Source of the DNA: Kineococcus endophyticus
GTDB lineage: Bacteria > Actinomycetota > Actinomycetes > Actinomycetales > Kineococcaceae
Direction: 5' to 3'
NCBI RefSeq assembly: GCF_040796495.1
Contig: NZ_JBFNQN010000020.1
Span: forward strand, 1-64,000
DNA length: 64,000 bases
Position 1 is the first letter of the stretch, and the number at the start of each line of letters is the position of its first letter. The notes beneath the pieces were generated by a model that saw only the letters and a program-made list of their open reading frames with translations, was not told the DNA's origin and did no database searches. Both the position numbers and the translations under genes were made by a program. Below are positions 25,995 to 34,774 of this stretch, one piece after another.

Positions 25995-27026
25995 TCACCT
26001 GGTGCGCCGCAGCCGCCCGAGTCCGGCGACGCCGACGGCGAGCAGGAGCGCGGCCCCGGAGAACACCTGGCTCACCCAGGCCGGCGAGCCGATGAGGGTC
26101 AGTCCGCTGGTGCTCACGGCGAGGAACAGCACGCCGATCACGGTGCCGAGGACGGAGGGGCGACCGACGTCGATGACGATGGTCGACAGCAGGACCGCGG
26201 TCAGCGCCGGGAACAGCATCGTCATGCCGTTGTCCGCGGTGGCCGCGCCCTGGCGGCCGAGCAGCAGCACGCCCGCCGCCGCGGCGACCAGGCCCGAGAG
26301 CACGAACGCGGAGAGCTGGGCCCGGCGCACGTCGACGCCGACCAACCGGGCGGCCGCGGCGTTGGACCCCACGGCGAACAGCCGTCGTCCGAACGCCGTC
26401 TGCGCCATGGTGAACCAGCAGACCGCGGCCAGCACCACCGAGACGACCACGATGCTCGGCAACCCGGACCACCTCCCGGACCCGAGGGCGGTGAGCGAGG
26501 GCGAGATGCCCTGGGTGATCTGCAGACCACCGGTGTAGGCGAAGATGCCGCCGCCGAGCAGGGTGGCCGTCCCGAGGGTGGCGATGAACGGGTTCATCTG
26601 CAGGTAGGCGACCAGCACGCCCTGCAGGCCGCCGATCACCACGCCGGCCAGCAGGGCGAGCCCCACGGCCACGGGCAGCGGGAGGTCGTGCGCGCTCATC
26701 GCGGCGGCGGCGACGACCGAGCAGGTGGCCGCGACGGCTCCGACGGAGAAGTCGAAGAACCCGGCCGCCATGGGGAAGAGCAGGGCCAGGGCGACGGTGA
26801 GGGTGACCGCCTGGTTGGCGGTGAGCGCCAGCCAGTTCGCCGGGCTGCGGAAGGCGAGCCCGGACGCCGGGGCGACCGAGAAGAACACGACGACGGCGAG
26901 CAGCACGAGGACCAGTCCGTAGCGCTCGACGAGGGAGCCCACCCGCAGGGGGCGGCGGACGGCGGGCGGCGGAGCGGCGGGGACGGCGCCCACGGGCGTG
27001 ACGGTGGTGGTGGGTTCGCTGGTCAT
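25995..27026 (-). CDS. Simple-sugar-type ABC transporter permease (RbsC-like)
   Basis: A 343-residue membrane protein with about nine or ten hydrophobic helices and the features of the RbsC/XylH permease family: LTANQAVTLTVALALLFPMAAGFFDFSVGAV, NPFIATLGTATLLGGG, and VGSNAAAARLVGVDVRR, the cytoplasmic loop that meets the ATPase. The N-terminal 30 residues are Pro/Thr-rich and cytoplasmic. It lies 5 bases downstream of the ATPase gene and is the last transporter gene of the operon. A single permease gene implies a homodimeric channel. Confidence 0.92.
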   Translation of the reverse strand: MTSEPTTTVTPVGAVPAAPPPAVRRPLRVGSLVERYGLVLVLLAVVVFFSVAPASGLAFRSPANWLALTANQAVTLTVALALLFPMAAGFFDFSVGAVAATCSVVAAAAMSAHDLPLPVAVGLALLAGVVIGGLQGVLVAYLQMNPFIATLGTATLLGGGIFAYTGGLQITQGISPSLTALGSGRWSGLPSIVVVSVVLAAVCWFTMAQTAFGRRLFAVGSNAAAARLVGVDVRRAQLSAFVLSGLVAAAAGVLLLGRQGAATADNGMTMLFPALTAVLLSTIVIDVGRPSVLGTVIGVLFLAVSTSGLTLIGSPAWVSQVFSGAALLLAVGVAGLGRLRRTR

Positions 27027-27031
27027 GGTCC

Positions 27032-28597
27032 TCAGGAGTCCTGTCGGTCGGGGGTCTGGGAGTGCGCGGCCTGGGCGATGACGTCCTCCTGCAGCTGCGC
27101 CCCCACCAGCTCGGTGCGCAGGCGGCCGCCGGCCACCACGAGCACCCGGTCGCACAGGGCGGCGAGCTCGGCGAAGTCGGAGGAGACGACGAGCGCGGCC
27201 CGTGCCCCGTCGACCACGTGCCCGCGGACCAGGGTGTGGATGTCGCGGCGGGCCATGGCGTCGACCCCCTGGCTGGGTTCGTCGAGCAGCAGCACGCTGG
27301 GGTCGGTCCACGTGGTGCGGGCCAGCACGGCCTTCTGCTGGTTCCCTCCCGACAGCGTGGCGAAGGGGACGTCGGCGTGCGCGGCCCGCACGGCGTAGCG
27401 CCCGGCGGCGGCCATGGCGGCCCTCTTCTCGGCGCGCCGGGCCACGCCCCAGGGCCGGAGGAAGCGGGGGTAGGCGATGGCGGAGACGTTCTCCCACAAC
27501 GGGCGGTCCGCGAAGGCCGCCTCCCGGGCCCGGTCCTCGGGGACGTACGCGATGCCGTCGGCCAGCGCCGCGCGCGGGCTGCGGTGCTCGACCGGGCGAC
27601 CGGCGAGCTCCAGCGTGCCGCCGGTGCGGGGGACCTGGCCCGAGAGCGCGCGCAGCAGCCGGCTGCGCCCCGACCCCAGCAGCCCGGCGACGCCCACCAC
27701 CTCACCGGGGTGCAGGTCGAGGTCCACCGGCCCCACGCCCGGGAAGCTCAGGCCGCGGGCCCGCAGCACCGGTTCGCCGTCGCGGGCGGGTGCCGGGTGG
27801 CGCTGGTCCACCCCGGACGCCGGGGAGGTGCCGGTCATGAGGGCGACGATCGCGGTCTCGTCGAGGCCCTCGACCGGCCCGGAGTGGGCGACCGCGCCGT
27901 CCCGCAGAACGGTGAGGTCGTCCGCGACCGCCAGCACCTCGGGGATGCGGTGGCTGACGTAGACGACCGCGTGCCCCTCGCCCCGGCGTCGACGGAGCTC
28001 GGCGAGGAGACCGTCGACCTCGTTCCGGGGCAGGCTGGCGGTGGGCTCGTCGAGCACGAGCACCAGCGGTCCCCGCTCCGGTCCACCGCCCGTGCCCGTC
28101 TGCAGGGCGCGGGCGACGGCCAGCAGGGTGCGGTCGCCGGGGCGCAGTTCGCGCACCCGGGCCCGCGGGTCAAGGTCGAGGCCCGCGTCGGCGAGCTGCC
28201 GGGCGGTGCGGCGGTGCAGCGCGCGCCAGCCCACCGATCCCGCCCGGCCGGGGAAGCCGTGCACCAGCGCCATGTTCTCGGCGACCGTCAGGTCCTCGAC
28301 GAGCCCGAGGTCCTGGTGCACGAAGCGCAGACCGGCCGCGTGGGCGGCCGCGGGGCTGAACCCGTCGGCGGGGTGCTCGACCCCGCCGACGGTGATCGTG
28401 CCGCCGGGGTCCGCCGTGTACACGCCCGCGACGACCTTCAGGGTGGTGGACTTGCCCGAACCGTTGCCCCCCAGGAGGGCGTGCACGCGGCCGGGGCGCA
28501 CCTCCACGTCCACCCCGCGCAGCACGGGCACGCCGTCGAAGGTCTTGCTGACTCCGGCCAGGCGCAGCGCGACCACCGGGGGAGCGTCCACGACCAC
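27032..28597 (-). CDS. Simple-sugar-type ABC transporter ATPase (RbsA/MglA-like)
   Basis: A 521-residue duplicated ATPase. The first domain has Walker A GGNGSGKST at 43-51, LVLVLDEPTASLP as Walker B, and a degenerate signature (ELRPGDRTLLAVARAL). The second has the usual reduced Walker A of this family (GLLGSGRSRLL), a normal signature LSGGNQQKAVLAR, and VLLLDEPSQGVD. It drives the RbsC-like permease. The GTG at 28597 begins one base after the binding-protein stop, so translation is coupled; GTG 28591 is an alternative. A normal family member otherwise. Confidence 0.92.
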   Translation of the reverse strand: MVVDAPPVVALRLAGVSKTFDGVPVLRGVDVEVRPGRVHALLGGNGSGKSTTLKVVAGVYTADPGGTITVGGVEHPADGFSPAAAHAAGLRFVHQDLGLVEDLTVAENMALVHGFPGRAGSVGWRALHRRTARQLADAGLDLDPRARVRELRPGDRTLLAVARALQTGTGGGPERGPLVLVLDEPTASLPRNEVDGLLAELRRRRGEGHAVVYVSHRIPEVLAVADDLTVLRDGAVAHSGPVEGLDETAIVALMTGTSPASGVDQRHPAPARDGEPVLRARGLSFPGVGPVDLDLHPGEVVGVAGLLGSGRSRLLRALSGQVPRTGGTLELAGRPVEHRSPRAALADGIAYVPEDRAREAAFADRPLWENVSAIAYPRFLRPWGVARRAEKRAAMAAAGRYAVRAAHADVPFATLSGGNQQKAVLARTTWTDPSVLLLDEPSQGVDAMARRDIHTLVRGHVVDGARAALVVSSDFAELAALCDRVLVVAGGRLRTELVGAQLQEDVIAQAAHSQTPDRQDS

Positions 28598-28598
28598 C

Positions 28599-29762
28599 TC
28601 AGAGTCCCCAGGCCGCGCGGTAGCCGGCGGGGGCGTCGACCGACCCGGCGTACCAGTCGCCCTGAGCGGGCAGGTTGTGGTCGGCGTCGACCAGCTGCTC
28701 ACCCAGACCGGAGTCCACGACCGGCTGCCCGGCGAAGACCCGGTTCAGTCCGTCGATGCCGGCGTACGACAACCACACCGGCGACTGCCCGATGCACATG
28801 TCGATGCCTCCGCCGGTGTGCAGGTACCCGACCGAGTCACGGGTGCACTCACCGCCGGCCACGGCGAGGTCCTTGCCGGAGGTGGTCAGCGCCTGCTGGA
28901 TGCCGGCCGGGAGCATGAAGTCCACGTCGACGGCCACCGCGTTCGCCTCGGGGTGCTGCAGCATCGCCGTCTCGAACTTCTGCCGGATGTTCGGCACGTC
29001 CGCCGGGGTGATGACGACGGTTCCCACGACCTCGCAGCCGCTGCACGCGGCGATCCTCTCGTTGAACGCGTCGGCCAGGTGCTCCCCGAACGCGACCCCG
29101 CGGAACTCCACGTGCACGACCTGGGCCGCCCCCTTCGTCTGCGCCACGACCCAGTCCGCCCGGAGCTGGCCGGCGGCCTCGTAGCTCTGCGCCGCGGTCG
29201 TCCCGCCCACGAAGGGCACCGTGACGTCGAACAGCGGCTGACCGCCGCCCTGGGTCGGGTCGTCGCAGTCGAACGAGGTCAGCGAGGCGACGAGCACACC
29301 GGCGGCCTTGGCCTCCTTGAGGGCCTGGGCCACCGGGGCGCAGTCGATGGACTCCAGGACGATGGCGTCGGCACCGGCCGCGACGGCCTGGCGCACGCAC
29401 TTGGCCCACGCCCCGTCGGTGTTGTTCTGTCCGTCGCACACCTGCGTGCCCCAGCCCAGCGCCTTCGCCGCCTCGACGGTCTCGTCGGTGAGGTGGGCCA
29501 GCCCCGCGACCTGCTGGAAGGCCGACAGCACCCAGACCGTCTTGCCCTGGGCCGGTGCGGGCCCCTGTGCGGGGGGCCGGGTGCTGCTGCCGGCGTAGGC
29601 GGCGTCCACCGCGGCCACGGCCGCCGTGGTGTCGGCGGCGGCCTGGGCCGAACCACCCGAGCCGCCGGGGGTCGCGCCGCCCGGCGGCGAGGAGCAGCTC
29701 GTGAGCAGGACGCACCCGAGCAGCAGGGCGAGCAGGGCACGCAGGGACGTGAGAGAGCGCAT
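28599..29762 (-). CDS. Substrate-binding lipoprotein of the RbsB-like ABC importer
   Basis: A 387-residue lipoprotein: signal peptide ending LLTSC with lipidated Cys23, a Gly/Ser-rich linker, then a periplasmic-binding-protein fold of the ribose type (KTVWVLSAFQQVAG, AGADAIVLESIDCAPVAQALKEAKAAGVLVASL). It differs from common sugar-binding members in having about eight cysteines in the mature part, for example CSGC, FDCDD, GECTRD and DMCIG. AGGAGAA precedes the ATG. It follows an amidase gene in the operon. The ligand is not known; the amidase makes an amide or other nitrogen compound as plausible as a sugar. Confidence 0.88.
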   Translation of the reverse strand: MRSLTSLRALLALLLGCVLLTSCSSPPGGATPGGSGGSAQAAADTTAAVAAVDAAYAGSSTRPPAQGPAPAQGKTVWVLSAFQQVAGLAHLTDETVEAAKALGWGTQVCDGQNNTDGAWAKCVRQAVAAGADAIVLESIDCAPVAQALKEAKAAGVLVASLTSFDCDDPTQGGGQPLFDVTVPFVGGTTAAQSYEAAGQLRADWVVAQTKGAAQVVHVEFRGVAFGEHLADAFNERIAACSGCEVVGTVVITPADVPNIRQKFETAMLQHPEANAVAVDVDFMLPAGIQQALTTSGKDLAVAGGECTRDSVGYLHTGGGIDMCIGQSPVWLSYAGIDGLNRVFAGQPVVDSGLGEQLVDADHNLPAQGDWYAGSVDAPAGYRAAWGL

Positions 29763-29811
29763 CGTCGGGTTCTCCTGGGATCGAGCGAGGTGCGGGGTCT
29801 GAGGTCGGGGG

Positions 29812-31221
29812 TCAGGCGAAGGCGGGTGGGATGGACGTCGTCCACCCGACGGCGGGTTCGACGGCGGCGGCCAGCCGCACGAGGGTGGCCTCGTCGAAGG
29901 GGCCACCCACCAGCTGGGCGCCGACGGGAACTCCTCCGGCGGTGCGGTGCACGGGAAGGCTGATCGCGGGCAGGCCTGCGATGTTCACGAAGGAGGTGAA
30001 CGAGATCATCTGGTTCTCCACCACCCGCGGGCCGCTGGGGTCGGCGTTGGCCTCCTCCAGCACGGTGCCGAGGGGCGGGGCGACGGTGGCCATGGTCGGG
30101 GTGAGCAGCACGTCCCAGTCCCGGCCCCACTGCGCGTTGACCGCGCGGGTCTCGATCTGCAGCAGGGCGTCGACGGCGGCGTACTCCCCGGCGTGCCGCT
30201 GCCGGCCCAGCGCCATGCGGTGCTGGAGGTACGGCTCGGCCACCGTCGGGTCGTCGTAGGGCAGCGCCAGCAGCGACGCGTTGACGATCACGTCGAGGTA
30301 GCCCCGGACAGCGGGTTCGGAGTACCCGCGCAGGGTCGCGGGCACGACGACGTGCCCGAGGCGCTCGAGTTCGGTGGCCAGCCGCTGGGCGGCGGCGACG
30401 CACTCGGGGTCCACCGGCAGCCCGGTGGGCGCGTCGGTGAGCAGGCCGATGCGCAGGGGCGCCTGGTCGCGGCCCACCTCCTCGGCGAAGGGCCGCACCG
30501 GCTGGGGAGCGGAGTACCACGCCAGTGGGTCCGTCGGGCTGAGCACGTCGAGGAAGGCCGCGGCGTCGAGCACCGAGCGGGTGATCATGCCGTCGGTCAC
30601 CCCGTGGTTCCACGCACCGACGAGTTGCGGCACCCGCCCACGGGAGGGTTTGAGCCCCACCGTGCCGCAGCACGACGAGGGCATCCGGATGGAACCGCCG
30701 CCGTCGGAGGCCTGCGCGGCCGGGGCGAGGCCCGCGGCCACGGCGGCCGCGGCGCCACCGGAGGAACCTCCCGCCGTGCGCGAGAGGTCCCACGGGTTGG
30801 CCGTCCTGCCGTACCGGCGGTTGTCCGAGACCGACATGGGTCCCAGCTCGGGGCTGTTGGAACGGCCCATGAACAGGGCGCCGGCCCGTCGGAGCAGGCC
30901 GATGCAGAGGTCGTCCTCGGTCTGCACGCGGTCGCTGAAACCCAGCGAACCACGGGTGTTCGGCTGTCCTGCAGCGGTGGTGAGTTCCTTGACGGGGACC
31001 GGCACTCCGTGGAACGGGGGCAGGTCGCCGCCCTCGGCCACCTGCTTCTCGGCGATCCGCGCCTGCTCCAGGAACTGCGCGTCGTCGCGCCAGACGATCG
31101 CGTTGACGTCGCCGTCGAGCCGGTCGACGCGGTCCAGGTAGTACTCGGCCACCTCCACCGGACTGACCTGTCGGGAACGGATGGCAGCCGCCAGATCGGT
31201 GGCGGTCGTGATGGGTTGCAA
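29812..31221 (-). CDS. Amidase signature family hydrolase
   Basis: A 469-residue cytoplasmic amidase. The Ser-cisSer-Lys triad can be placed at Lys78 (VPVKEL), cis-Ser153 (AGGSSGGAAAA) and Ser177 (DGGGSIRMPSSC); the spacing of 75 and 24 residues matches the classic family. Residues around FNIAGLPAISLPV near the end are also typical. It would hydrolyse a carboxylic amide, releasing ammonia or an amine. It is the first gene of an operon with a binding protein, ATPase and permease, so it probably acts on the imported compound. Long GatA-like extensions are absent and no gatB/gatC is nearby, so it is not the tRNA amidotransferase subunit. Confidence 0.92.
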   Translation of the reverse strand: MQPITTATDLAAAIRSRQVSPVEVAEYYLDRVDRLDGDVNAIVWRDDAQFLEQARIAEKQVAEGGDLPPFHGVPVPVKELTTAAGQPNTRGSLGFSDRVQTEDDLCIGLLRRAGALFMGRSNSPELGPMSVSDNRRYGRTANPWDLSRTAGGSSGGAAAAVAAGLAPAAQASDGGGSIRMPSSCCGTVGLKPSRGRVPQLVGAWNHGVTDGMITRSVLDAAAFLDVLSPTDPLAWYSAPQPVRPFAEEVGRDQAPLRIGLLTDAPTGLPVDPECVAAAQRLATELERLGHVVVPATLRGYSEPAVRGYLDVIVNASLLALPYDDPTVAEPYLQHRMALGRQRHAGEYAAVDALLQIETRAVNAQWGRDWDVLLTPTMATVAPPLGTVLEEANADPSGPRVVENQMISFTSFVNIAGLPAISLPVHRTAGGVPVGAQLVGGPFDEATLVRLAAAVEPAVGWTTSIPPAFA

Positions 31222-31347
31222 CGGTCCTCCCCGGGGTTCGTGGGAAGGAGTGTGCGTCCCTGAGCGGCTACCGAGTTGCTCGTGGAGGCGGATCTCTTGC
31301 CGCTGACGGCACGGATCGGGTCCGGCGCGACCGCGCTGGACGTGCGG

Positions 31348-32160
31348 CTAGAGCGTGCCCTGCTCCTGCGAGCACCACCACGTCGTCCGTCCGCCGACGG
31401 TCGCCCGCACCATCGGTGCGCCGCAGCGCGGGCAGTGCTCACCGGACGCCCGGTGCGGGATGACCTCCCCCGTGTGGACGCCGCCGTGCTTCACCGCGTG
31501 CCGGATCCCGGCCCGCAACTGCCGGCGCAGTTCGTCGAGCTCGGAGGTCCGCAGTTCCCCCGCCGGGCGACGCGGGTCGAGCTTCGCCCGCCACAGCACC
31601 TCGTCGGCCAGGAGGTTCCCGATGCCCGCGACGACGGACTGGTCGAGCAGCCGCGCCTTCAGCGGGGCCGTGCCCTTGCCGACGCGTTCGCGGAACTCCT
31701 CGCGCCCGACGTGCTCGGCGTCCGGGCCCAGGGCGGACAGGTCCGGGTCGAGGCGCACCCGGCCGAGCCGCCGCTTGTCGAGCAGGCGCAGGGTGCCGCC
31801 GTCGGCGAACGTCAGGGTGAAGCGGTACCACTCGTCCTTCGCCACGCGCGGCACCTTCGGGGTGCCCTCGTAGTCGCCGCCGACGACCCGCTCGCCCTCG
31901 GGGGACGTGATGACGATGCGCCCGCTCATGCCGAGGTGGATGCCGAGCGCCGGGCCGTCGCCGGAGGTGTCGCACCACATCGACTTGCCCTGCCGGTGCG
32001 CCGCGGTGAGCGATCGCCCGACGAGGGCCGTCCGCAGGTCGCCGGGCTGGTGGGGGCGGCACTCGTAGGTGTCGGTGTCGTCGACGTCCGCGATCTCGCG
32101 GTGCAGACCGCCCGCCTCGACGACCTGGCGGGCCGATTCGACCTCGGGGAGTTCAGGCAC
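31348..32160 (-). CDS. Fpg/Nei-family DNA glycosylase with altered zinc finger
   Basis: A 270-residue base-excision repair enzyme. The catalytic N-terminus PELPEVE is present (Pro/Glu after start removal), as is the helix-two-turns-helix with GIGNLLADEVLW. The C-terminal finger has Cys243-x2-Cys246 and, 16 residues later, Cys263, but the expected fourth cysteine is Glu266 (WWCSQEQ). Arg in GGRTTWWC, used to contact DNA, is kept. Such glycosylases excise oxidised bases and nick the strand. The GTG start is preceded 6 bases upstream by TACGTT, so translation is probably leaderless. A second, intact homologue is at 51480. Confidence 0.88.
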   Translation of the reverse strand: MPELPEVESARQVVEAGGLHREIADVDDTDTYECRPHQPGDLRTALVGRSLTAAHRQGKSMWCDTSGDGPALGIHLGMSGRIVITSPEGERVVGGDYEGTPKVPRVAKDEWYRFTLTFADGGTLRLLDKRRLGRVRLDPDLSALGPDAEHVGREEFRERVGKGTAPLKARLLDQSVVAGIGNLLADEVLWRAKLDPRRPAGELRTSELDELRRQLRAGIRHAVKHGGVHTGEVIPHRASGEHCPRCGAPMVRATVGGRTTWWCSQEQGTL

Positions 32161-32166
32161 CCGCGG

Positions 32167-32172
32167 AACGTA
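32167..32172 (-). promoter_or_regulatory. -10 box of a probable leaderless transcript (glycosylase)
   Basis: On the minus strand this reads TACGTT (TANNNT), 6 bases before the GTG at 32160. Confidence 0.45.
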
Positions 32173-32219
32173 ACCGAGCCGTCGCGCTCGCGCTCCCCGA
32201 CGGCGAGCGGACGGGCACC

Positions 32220-32225
32220 TAGAGT
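32220..32225 (+). promoter_or_regulatory. -10 box of a probable leaderless transcript (CapA-like)
   Basis: TAGAGT (TANNNT) lies 6 bases before the GTG at 32232. The two divergent -10 boxes here are only 47 bases apart. Confidence 0.45.
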
Positions 32226-32231
32226 GCCGGG

Positions 32232-33257
32232 GTGCGGAAGCGGTGGGGTGCGGTGCTGGTGGCGACGGGCCTCGTGGCCGCCGGGTGCGGGAGCGACGAA
32301 CCGGAGGCGCCCACGCCGCAGCCCGTGACGATCGCGGTCGCCGGTGACGTCCACTTCGACGGCACGAGCGAGAAGGCCCTGGAACCCGGTGGGCTGGACG
32401 CCATCACGCCGGTCCTGTCGCGGGCCGACCTGACCGTCGTCAACGTGGAGACGGCCATCACCGAGCGAGGGAGCGCGGCGGGCAAGCAGTACACGTTCCG
32501 GGCGCCCGCGGCGGCGCTGGGGGCGCTGAAGGACGCGGGCGTCGACGTCGCGGCGATGGCGAACAACCACAGCCTCGACTACGGCCGCACCGGGTTGACC
32601 GACACGCTCGCGGCCGGGAAGGACAAGGGCCTGCCGGTCATCGGGCTCGGGGAGGACGCCGACGGCGCGTTCGCCCCGCACCGGGTCACGCTGAAGGACA
32701 ACCGGATCGCGGTGTTCGACGCGACCCAGGTCCTCGACTCCTCGCTCGCGAAGGCCTGGACGGCGACGGACGCGCAACCGGGGCTGGCGTCGGTGCAGAG
32801 CACGGCGGGAGCGGCGCGACTGGTGGCGGCGGTCGAGGCCGAGCGGTCCCGCAGCGACTCGGTCGTGGTGGTCCTGCACTGGGGCAGGGAGCAGCAGGAC
32901 TGCCCGACCGACGCCCAGCAGGGACTCGCCCACGACCTCGTCGCGGCCGGCGCGGACGCCGTCGTCGGCTCGCACGCCCACGTGCAGCTCGGGCAGGGGT
33001 TCCTCGAGGCGGGGGGCCGCAAGGGGTTCGTCGACTACGGCCTGGGGAACTTCGTCTTCTACGCCAAGAAGGCGGCGGCCGTGGAGACCGGTGTCCTGGA
33101 ACTCACGCTGCCCGGGACGGGCGGGGTGTCGGCGGCGCGGTGGGTCCCCGCGACGATCCGCTCCGGCGTGCCCGTCCCGCTGAGCGGGGACGACGCCGAC
33201 GAGGCGGTGCAGCACAAGGAGTCCCTGCGGTCCTGCACCGACCTCGCGGCGTCGTGA
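32232..33257 (+). CDS. CapA-family (PGA_cap) lipoprotein
   Basis: A 341-residue lipoprotein. The signal peptide ends VAAGC with lipidated Cys19. The mature part is a metallophosphatase-like CapA fold: AVAGDVHFDG, VVNVETAITERGS, AMANNHSLDYG, VVLHWGREQQD and VGSHAHVQLGQG, all positions known to carry metal ligands in this family. CapA/PgsA proteins are linked to poly-gamma-glutamate or cell-envelope polymers, but single members away from capsule genes have unknown roles. No capB or capC is near, so capsule synthesis is unlikely here. The protein would sit on the outer face of the membrane. Confidence 0.88.
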   Translation: MRKRWGAVLVATGLVAAGCGSDEPEAPTPQPVTIAVAGDVHFDGTSEKALEPGGLDAITPVLSRADLTVVNVETAITERGSAAGKQYTFRAPAAALGALKDAGVDVAAMANNHSLDYGRTGLTDTLAAGKDKGLPVIGLGEDADGAFAPHRVTLKDNRIAVFDATQVLDSSLAKAWTATDAQPGLASVQSTAGAARLVAAVEAERSRSDSVVVVLHWGREQQDCPTDAQQGLAHDLVAAGADAVVGSHAHVQLGQGFLEAGGRKGFVDYGLGNFVFYAKKAAAVETGVLELTLPGTGGVSAARWVPATIRSGVPVPLSGDDADEAVQHKESLRSCTDLAAS

Positions 33258-33270
33258 GAGTGGCCTGGTC

Positions 33271-34353
33271 TCAGGCGCGCGTCTCCGGGAGGAACGGGTA
33301 GTCGGTGTACCCCTCCGGGCCCGTCCCGTAGGACGTGGACGCGTCGAGCGCGTTCTCGGGGTGACCACCCTGCCAGCGGGCGAGCAGGTCCGGGTTCGCC
33401 ATGACGGCGCGGCCGACCGCCACGACGTCCGCGACACCGTCGGCGAGGTAGCCGGTGGCCTCCTCGCGGGTCGTCACCTGCGCGAACCCGGTGTTCACCA
33501 TGAGCGGACCGCCGAAGCGCTTGCGCAGACCCTGGACGAACTCCCCGGCGGGCTCGGCGTGCAGGACGCTCAGGTAGGCCAGGCCGAGCGGCTGGAGCTG
33601 CTCGACGAGGTGCGTGTAGGTCGCCTCGACGTCGGCCGGGTCCTTCTCCCACGCGTCCTGGATGTTGTGCGCGGGGGAGATCCGGACGCCGACGCGGCCG
33701 GCCCCGATCTCGGCGGCCACGGCCTGCGCGACGCGCACGGTCAGCCGCGCACGGTTCTCGGGGGACCCGCCGTACTCGTCGGTGCGCTGGTTGGCGCCCG
33801 GCGCGAGGAACTCGTGCAGCAGGTAGCCGTTGGCGCTGTGGATCTCCACGCCGTCGATCCCGGCGTCCACGGCGCGGCGCGACGCGGCCACGAAGTCGGC
33901 GACGACGTCGTCGACCTCGGTGGCGGTCAGCGCGTGCGGGACGGGGTACGGCTTCTTGCCCAGCGGCGTGTGCGCCTCGCCGGAGACGGCGATCGCGCTG
34001 GGGGCGACGATGCGGTCGGTGCCGGTGATGTCGGTGTGCGAGACGCGGCCCCCGTGCATGACCTGGACGACGATGCGACCGCCGGCGGCGTGCACGCCCT
34101 CGGCGACCTTGCGCCACCCCTCCTGTTGCTCGTCGGTGACGAGCCCGGGCTGGCCGGGGTAGGAGCGGGACTCGTGGCTCGGGTAGGTGCCCTCGGAGAC
34201 GATGAGACCCACGCTGGCGCGCTGGGAGTAGTGCTCCACGAGCAGCTCGTTGGGGATGCCCTCGGCGCCCGCGCGGGTGCGCGTCAGGGGGGCCATCACG
34301 AGGCGGTTGGGCAGGGTGAGGTCGCCCACGGCGACAGACGAGAACAGATCCAT
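33271..34353 (-). CDS. Old yellow enzyme-type alkene reductase
   Basis: A 360-residue FMN-dependent TIM-barrel oxidoreductase that reduces activated C=C bonds with NADPH, and in relatives also nitro-esters. Landmarks: NRLVMAPLTRTRA near the N-terminus, VQVMHGGRVSH, the substrate-binding HSANGYLLHEFLAP (His-x2-Asn pair), RTDEYGGSPENRARL, and the FMN phosphate-binding AVGRAVMANPDL. Length is normal for the NemA/OYE class. The ATG at 34353 has no strong ribosome site. It ends 13 bases from the convergent CapA-like gene and is divergent from a small membrane protein. The physiological substrate is unknown. Confidence 0.94.
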   Translation of the reverse strand: MDLFSSVAVGDLTLPNRLVMAPLTRTRAGAEGIPNELLVEHYSQRASVGLIVSEGTYPSHESRSYPGQPGLVTDEQQEGWRKVAEGVHAAGGRIVVQVMHGGRVSHTDITGTDRIVAPSAIAVSGEAHTPLGKKPYPVPHALTATEVDDVVADFVAASRRAVDAGIDGVEIHSANGYLLHEFLAPGANQRTDEYGGSPENRARLTVRVAQAVAAEIGAGRVGVRISPAHNIQDAWEKDPADVEATYTHLVEQLQPLGLAYLSVLHAEPAGEFVQGLRKRFGGPLMVNTGFAQVTTREEATGYLADGVADVVAVGRAVMANPDLLARWQGGHPENALDASTSYGTGPEGYTDYPFLPETRA

Positions 34354-34397
34354 GTGCAGCTGCAACAACCGGACCACGGTCCGTCTTCCCGCCCCCG

Positions 34398-34403
34398 TAG
34401 AGT
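34398..34403 (+). promoter_or_regulatory. -10 box for the small membrane protein pair
   Basis: TAGAGT (TANNNT) lies 8 bases before the GTG at 34412, giving a leaderless or nearly leaderless transcript. Confidence 0.4.
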
Positions 34404-34411
34404 TCACCCTC

Positions 34412-34774
34412 GTGTCCGGGGTCCTCGTCGCCATCACCTGCGCGCTGTGCCTGGTGGGGAGCGTCTGGGCGGTGGTCACCGTCGCCCGTGACCGGCGCGT
34501 CGGCCGGGCCCTGCTGACCGCGCTCGCGGTGGTCGAGCTGTCCGTCCTCGTCACCGTCGTCGACGGCTTCGCGGCCCTGGCCACCGGCACGCGGCCGGTC
34601 GAGCTAGCGACGTCGATCGCCTACCTCGTCGTGGCGCCGTTCATCCTGCCGGCCGGCACCTTCTGGGCCCTGGCCGACCGCTCGCGGCCCAGCACGCTCG
34701 TGCTCGCGGTGGCCTGCTTCGCCGTCGTCGTCATCGCCTACCGCGCGTTCCTGCTCTTCGCGGTGACCCGGTGA
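34412..34774 (+). CDS. Small membrane protein, unknown
   Basis: A 120-residue protein with four hydrophobic helices and little else: one from the start (LVAITCALCLVGSVWAVVTVA), one around residues 36-52, one in YLVVAPFILPAG and one at the C-terminal end. Arg-rich loops suggest a defined topology. I do not recognise a family. The GTG start has a nearby -10 box and the end overlaps the next membrane protein gene by 4 bases (GTGA), so the two are coexpressed and may interact. Confidence 0.7.
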   Translation: MSGVLVAITCALCLVGSVWAVVTVARDRRVGRALLTALAVVELSVLVTVVDGFAALATGTRPVELATSIAYLVVAPFILPAGTFWALADRSRPSTLVLAVACFAVVVIAYRAFLLFAVTR

